Assembly (NCBI GenBank): GCA_025464695.1
Contig: JAODNQ010000173.1
Span: 1 to 6,244 of the forward strand
Source of the DNA: Frankiales bacterium
GTDB lineage: Bacteria; Actinomycetota; Actinomycetes; Mycobacteriales; SCTD01
Direction: 5' to 3'
Length of the DNA stretch: 6,244 nt
Position numbers and translations under genes: made by a program. A model generated the notes under the pieces. It saw only the letters and a program-made list of their open reading frames with translations, was not told the DNA's origin and did no database searches. Positions 1 through 6,244 of this stretch are shown piece by piece. Position 1 is the stretch's first letter. Each line of letters begins with the position of its first letter.

Positions 1-162
1 TGCAAGGCGGGGGAGTCCTTCGAGGACCCCGCGCTCGTCCGGTTCGAGGGCCGGCAGGTGCACCTGACGATCGACCTGCACGCCGGCGACGCCACCGCGA
101 CGGTGCTCACCAACGACCTCACCACCGCGTACGTCCACGAGAACTCGGCGTACTCCACGTGA
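1..162 (+). CDS. argJ: ArgJ C-terminus (glutamate N-acetyltransferase), 5'-truncated
   Basis: This is the last 53 codons of argJ, entering in frame from base 1 and ending at TGA 160-162. ArgJ moves the acetyl group from N-acetylornithine to glutamate, which releases ornithine and regenerates N-acetylglutamate; some ArgJ enzymes also use acetyl-CoA. What is visible is the end of the beta chain: a strand region around [16 protein letters not shown], then the very conserved family tail [16 protein letters not shown]. The self-cleavage threonine and most of the active site are upstream of the window, so activity cannot be judged. The stop overlaps the argB start in a GTGA (159-162), so translation is probably coupled. 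The identification rests on the tail signature and on argB following directly. Confidence 0.93.
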   Translation, partial: CKAGESFEDPALVRFEGRQVHLTIDLHAGDATATVLTNDLTTAYVHENSAYST

Positions 163-1043
163 GCACCGCCAGAGGGCACGTCGCCCTGCCCAAGGCCGCC
201 GCGCTCGTCGAGGCGCTGCCGTGGCTCAAGACGTTCGCCGGCAAGACCGTCGTCATCAAGTACGGCGGCAACGCCATGACCAGCCCCGAGCTGCAGCAGG
301 CGTTCGCCGAGGACGTCGTGTTCCTGCGCTACGCCGGCGTCCGGGTCGTCGTCGTGCACGGGGGCGGTCCGCAGATCAGCGCGCACCTGGACCGCCTCGG
401 CCTCGAGAGCGAGTTCCGCGGCGGCTTCCGCGTGACCACGCCCGAGACGATGCAGGTCGTGCGGATGGTGCTCGTCGGGCAGGTCAACCCCGACGTCGTC
501 GGGCTGATCAACAGCCACGGTCCGTTCGCCGTCGGGCTGTCCGGCGAGGACGCGCAGCTGTTCACCGCCGAGCGCCGGGGGACCGTCGTCGACGGCGAGC
601 AGGTCGACATCGGCCTGGTCGGCGAGGTGGTCGAGGTGCGGCCCGAGATCGTGCACGCGCTGCTCGACGAGGGCAAGGTCCCGGTCGTCGCCACGGTCGC
701 CAGCGACGCCGCCGGCGTGGTCCACAACGTCAACGCCGACACCGCGGCTGCCGCGCTGGCGGTCGCCGTCGGGGCCGAGAAGCTCGTCGTGCTGACCGAC
801 GTCGAGGGGCTGTACGCCGACTGGCCGGCCAGCGACGAGGTCATCAGCGAGATCGACGTCGACGCGCTGGCGGAGCTGCTGCCCAGCCTGTCGAGCGGCA
901 TGGTCCCGAAGATGGAGGCCTGCCTGCGGGCGGTGCAGGGCGGCGTCCCCCGCGCCCACGTCCTCGACGGCCGGGTCGCCCACAGCCTCCTGCTCGAGCT
1001 GTTCACCGACGAAGGGGTCGGGACGATGGTGCTGCCCTCATGA
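159..1043 (+). CDS. argB: Acetylglutamate kinase, probably arginine-inhibited
   Basis: ArgB phosphorylates N-acetylglutamate with ATP, the second step of cytoplasmic arginine synthesis. The protein has 294 residues, a normal family length, and is an amino-acid-kinase fold throughout. Visible motifs are KYGGNAM at 34-40 (phosphate-binding lysine and glycine loop), HGGGPQ at 67-72, [10 protein letters not shown] at 126-135, [12 protein letters not shown] at 190-201, LTDVEGLY at 212-219 and [10 protein letters not shown] at 246-255. The N-terminal stretch of about 28 residues before the first strand, plus the C-terminal pattern H275[15 protein letters not shown] (275-290), matches the signature known from arginine-inhibited hexameric kinases, so feedback inhibition is inferred. 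GTG at 159 is chosen because it overlaps the argJ stop (GTGA) and gives the expected N-helix; there is no good Shine-Dalgarno, which fits translational coupling. Confidence 0.97.
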   Translation: MSTARGHVALPKAAALVEALPWLKTFAGKTVVIKYGGNAMTSPELQQAFAEDVVFLRYAGVRVVVVHGGGPQISAHLDRLGLESEFRGGFRVTTPETMQVVRMVLVGQVNPDVVGLINSHGPFAVGLSGEDAQLFTAERRGTVVDGEQVDIGLVGEVVEVRPEIVHALLDEGKVPVVATVASDAAGVVHNVNADTAAAALAVAVGAEKLVVLTDVEGLYADWPASDEVISEIDVDALAELLPSLSSGMVPKMEACLRAVQGGVPRAHVLDGRVAHSLLLELFTDEGVGTMVLPS

Positions 1044-2227
1044 CCGACATGGCCAGGCGCTGGGACGCCGTGATGATGGGCAACTACGGCACGCCGCCGG
1101 TCGCGCTGGTGCGCGGCGAGGGCGCCCGGGTCTGGGACGACGACGGTCGCGAGTACGTCGACCTGCTGGGCGGCATCGCCGTCAACGTCCTGGGCCACGC
1201 CCACCCGGCGGTCGTCGAGGCGGTGTGCCGACAGGTGTCGCAGCTCGGCCACACCAGCAACCTGGCGATGCACGAGCCCGGCGTGCGGCTGGCCGAGCGG
1301 CTGGTCCAGCTCATGGGCGGTCCCGACACCCGCGTCCTGTTCTGCAACTCCGGCGCCGAGGCGAACGAGGCCGCGCTGAAGATCAGCCGGCGGCTCCGCA
1401 CCGGCGGCGGGTGGGTGGCCTGCGAGGGCGCCTTCCACGGCCGCACTCTGGGCGCGCTCGCCGTCACCGGGCAGCCGGCCAAGCGCGCGGCCTTCGAGCC
1501 GCTCCCCGGCCCCGTCACCTTCGTCCCCTACGGCGACAGCGAGGCGCTCCGCAGGGCTGTCACGCAGGAGACCGCGTCCGTCGTGCTCGAGCCGGTCATG
1601 GGCGAGGCCGGCGTCGTCGTCCCGCCCGCCGGCTTCCTCGAGGCCGCCCGCGAGGCGTGCGACGCCACCGGCGCGCTGCTCCACCTCGACGAGGTGCAGG
1701 GCGGCGTCGGCCGGGTCGGCGCGTGGCTCACCAGCAGCGTCGTCGCGCCCGGCGTCCGGCCCGACGTCGTCACCCTCGCGAAGGGCCTCGGCGGCGGCCT
1801 GCCGCTCGGCGCCGTCCTCGCCCACGGCCGCGCCGCCACCGCCCTCGGGAAGGGCGACCACGGCACCACCTTCGGCGGGAACCCCGTCGTCTGCGCCGCC
1901 GCCCTCGCGGTCCTCGAGACGGTCGAGTCCGAGGGCCTGATGGAGCGCGCGCAGGTGCTCGGCCAGCACCTCGCCGACGCCGTCGACGCGCTGCGGCACC
2001 CGCTGGTCTCCCACGTCCGGGGCCTGGGCCTGTGGCGCGGCATCGTGCTCACCGAGCCGGTCGCGGCGCAGGCCGAGGCGGGCCTGCGCGACGCCGGGTT
2101 CCTGGTCAACGCGGCCGCGCCGGACGTGCTGCGGCTGGCCCCGCCGCTGGTCGTGACCGCTGAGCAGCTCGACGCCTTCGTGGTGTCTCTGAGTGACGTC
2201 CTGACCACCGCTAGGGTCCCGGCATGA
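1040..2227 (+). CDS. argD: Acetylornithine aminotransferase
   Basis: ArgD is a cytoplasmic PLP enzyme that converts N-acetylglutamate semialdehyde to N-acetylornithine using glutamate as amino donor. The 395 residues fit a class III aminotransferase of the ArgD group. Motifs are [14 protein letters not shown] near the N-terminus (15-28), [11 protein letters not shown] at 104-114 (PLP phosphate region), F132-H133 (cofactor stacking), EPVMGEAGV at 184-192, LDEVQ at 216-220 with D217 facing the pyridine nitrogen, the Schiff-base lysine K248 in [10 protein letters not shown], and HGTTFGGNP at 274-282. One oddity is that the usual DEVQTGxGRTG reads [11 protein letters not shown]. The open frame continues upstream through argB to base 221, but that part is a low-complexity arginine-rich shadow. 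ATG 1040 overlaps the argB stop (ATGA) and starts the recognisable family sequence. A bifunctional role in lysine synthesis is possible, as in some other ArgD enzymes. Confidence 0.97.
   Translation: MTDMARRWDAVMMGNYGTPPVALVRGEGARVWDDDGREYVDLLGGIAVNVLGHAHPAVVEAVCRQVSQLGHTSNLAMHEPGVRLAERLVQLMGGPDTRVLFCNSGAEANEAALKISRRLRTGGGWVACEGAFHGRTLGALAVTGQPAKRAAFEPLPGPVTFVPYGDSEALRRAVTQETASVVLEPVMGEAGVVVPPAGFLEAAREACDATGALLHLDEVQGGVGRVGAWLTSSVVAPGVRPDVVTLAKGLGGGLPLGAVLAHGRAATALGKGDHGTTFGGNPVVCAAALAVLETVESEGLMERAQVLGQHLADAVDALRHPLVSHVRGLGLWRGIVLTEPVAAQAEAGLRDAGFLVNAAAPDVLRLAPPLVVTAEQLDAFVVSLSDVLTTARVPA
2189..2217 (+). promoter_or_regulatory. Candidate leaderless promoter for the response regulator
   Basis: TAGGGT at 2212-2217 fits the actinobacterial -10 pattern TANNNT. 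It ends six bases before the ATG at 2224, so a start site at the usual distance would fall on the A of the start codon, as in leaderless mRNAs, which are common in actinobacteria. At a 17-base spacing the -35 position holds CTGAGT (2189-2194), only 3 of 6 matches to TTGACA. The same AGGG (2213-2216) also works as a Shine-Dalgarno with a 7-base spacer, so the site may simply be a ribosome-binding site. It lies inside the last argD codons. Confidence 0.3.
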
Positions 2228-2594
2228 CCAACAAGGTGCTCGTCGTCGAGGACGACCCCAGCGTGCGCGGCCTGCTCGACACCCTGCTCTCGGCCGAGGG
2301 CTACGAGGTCGTCACGGCGTCCGACGGCCTGGCCGGTCTGGTCAAGGCCGCGGCCACGAACCCGGCGCTGATCCTGCTCGACCTGATGATGCCCGACCTC
2401 GGCGGCGTCCGGGTCCTCGAGGAGCTGCGCGACGACCCCGAGCTCGCCGACACCCCGGTCGTCGTCGTCACCGGCAAGGTCGACGCCGTGCCGGCCATGC
2501 GCGACCTGCTCGGCGAGGACAACGTCTTCGTCAAGCCGTTCGCCGTGGCCGAGCTGCTGGCCCGCGTGGACGCCGTGACCGGCGGTCCCGAGGG

Positions 2595-2598
<4 letters not shown>
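2224..2598 (+). CDS. Stand-alone response regulator receiver (CheY-like), inside arg operon
   Basis: This is a 124-residue single-domain receiver protein with no output domain. It should accept a phosphoryl group from a histidine kinase that is not encoded in the window. All hallmark residues are present: the acidic pair D10-D11 (metal site), phospho-acceptor D53 in LLDLMMPD, switch threonine T83 in VVVTGK, aromatic F102 and the conserved K104-P105 in VFVKPF. The domain runs from about residue 3 to 118, leaving only a short tail GGPEG. It is not an arginine enzyme, yet it sits between argD and argF on the same strand. Its ATG overlaps the argD stop (ATGA 2224-2227), it has an AGGG ribosome site, and its stop is followed after 45 bases by argF. 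Base and codon use match its neighbours, so recent transfer is not suggested. Its partner and target are unknown; it could signal through protein contact or act as a phosphate sink. Confidence 0.93.

Positions 2599-6244
<3,646 letters not shown>

Noticed and set aside
221..1039. In-frame upstream extension of argD into argB
   Set aside because: The translation is an Arg-rich shadow of argB; ArgD family sequence begins only at about base 1040, where the ATGA overlap lies.
329..2014. Long minus-strand open frames, including 329-2014 and 1528-3522
   Set aside because: They lie opposite well-identified genes, have low-complexity Arg/Gly/Ala/Asp-rich or Ser/Arg/Thr-rich translations, no recognisable domain, and arise because stop codons are rare in GC-rich DNA.

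Overview
This window is an internal segment of an arginine-biosynthesis operon from a very GC-rich bacterium, almost certainly an actinobacterium. The evidence for that assignment is roughly three-quarters G+C by eye, near-exclusive G/C third codon positions, GTG starts, and the actinobacterial gene order argJ-B-D-F-R-G-H on one strand. I cannot place it to order or genus from sequence alone.

Layout, all on the + strand: the last 53 codons of argJ (1-162); argB (159-1043); argD (1040-2227); a stand-alone CheY-like response regulator (2224-2598); a short junction with a duplicated initiation module and tiny ORFs (2595-2647); argF (2644-3564); argR (3561-4088); a 96-base spacer with a possible 12-codon leader ORF (4089-4184); argG (4185-5414); and the first 278 codons of argH (5411-6244, cut by the window edge). 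The upstream partner (probably argC) and the end of argH lie outside. There is no gene-free stretch longer than 300 bases, and I saw no tRNA, rRNA, mobile element or CRISPR array.

Together the enzymes cover most of glutamate to arginine. ArgJ recycles acetyl groups, ArgB phosphorylates N-acetylglutamate, ArgD transaminates the semialdehyde, ArgF carbamoylates ornithine, and ArgG and ArgH turn citrulline into arginine. ArgR is the arginine-responsive repressor. ArgB carries the C-terminal signature of arginine-inhibited kinases, so both transcriptional and enzymatic feedback are likely.

The unexpected parts are regulatory. First, an intact single-domain receiver protein sits between argD and argF, coupled to argD by an ATGA overlap. 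A TANNNT -10-like hexamer lies exactly where a leaderless promoter would place it. Second, the only two gaps in an otherwise continuous chain of four-base stop/start overlaps, before argF and before argG, each contain a 12-codon ORF whose stop overlaps the next start. The argF gap also holds a 19/20 direct repeat of the argF ribosome-binding and start region. These readings are inferences needing comparative or ribosome-profiling support. The enzymes themselves are ordinary.
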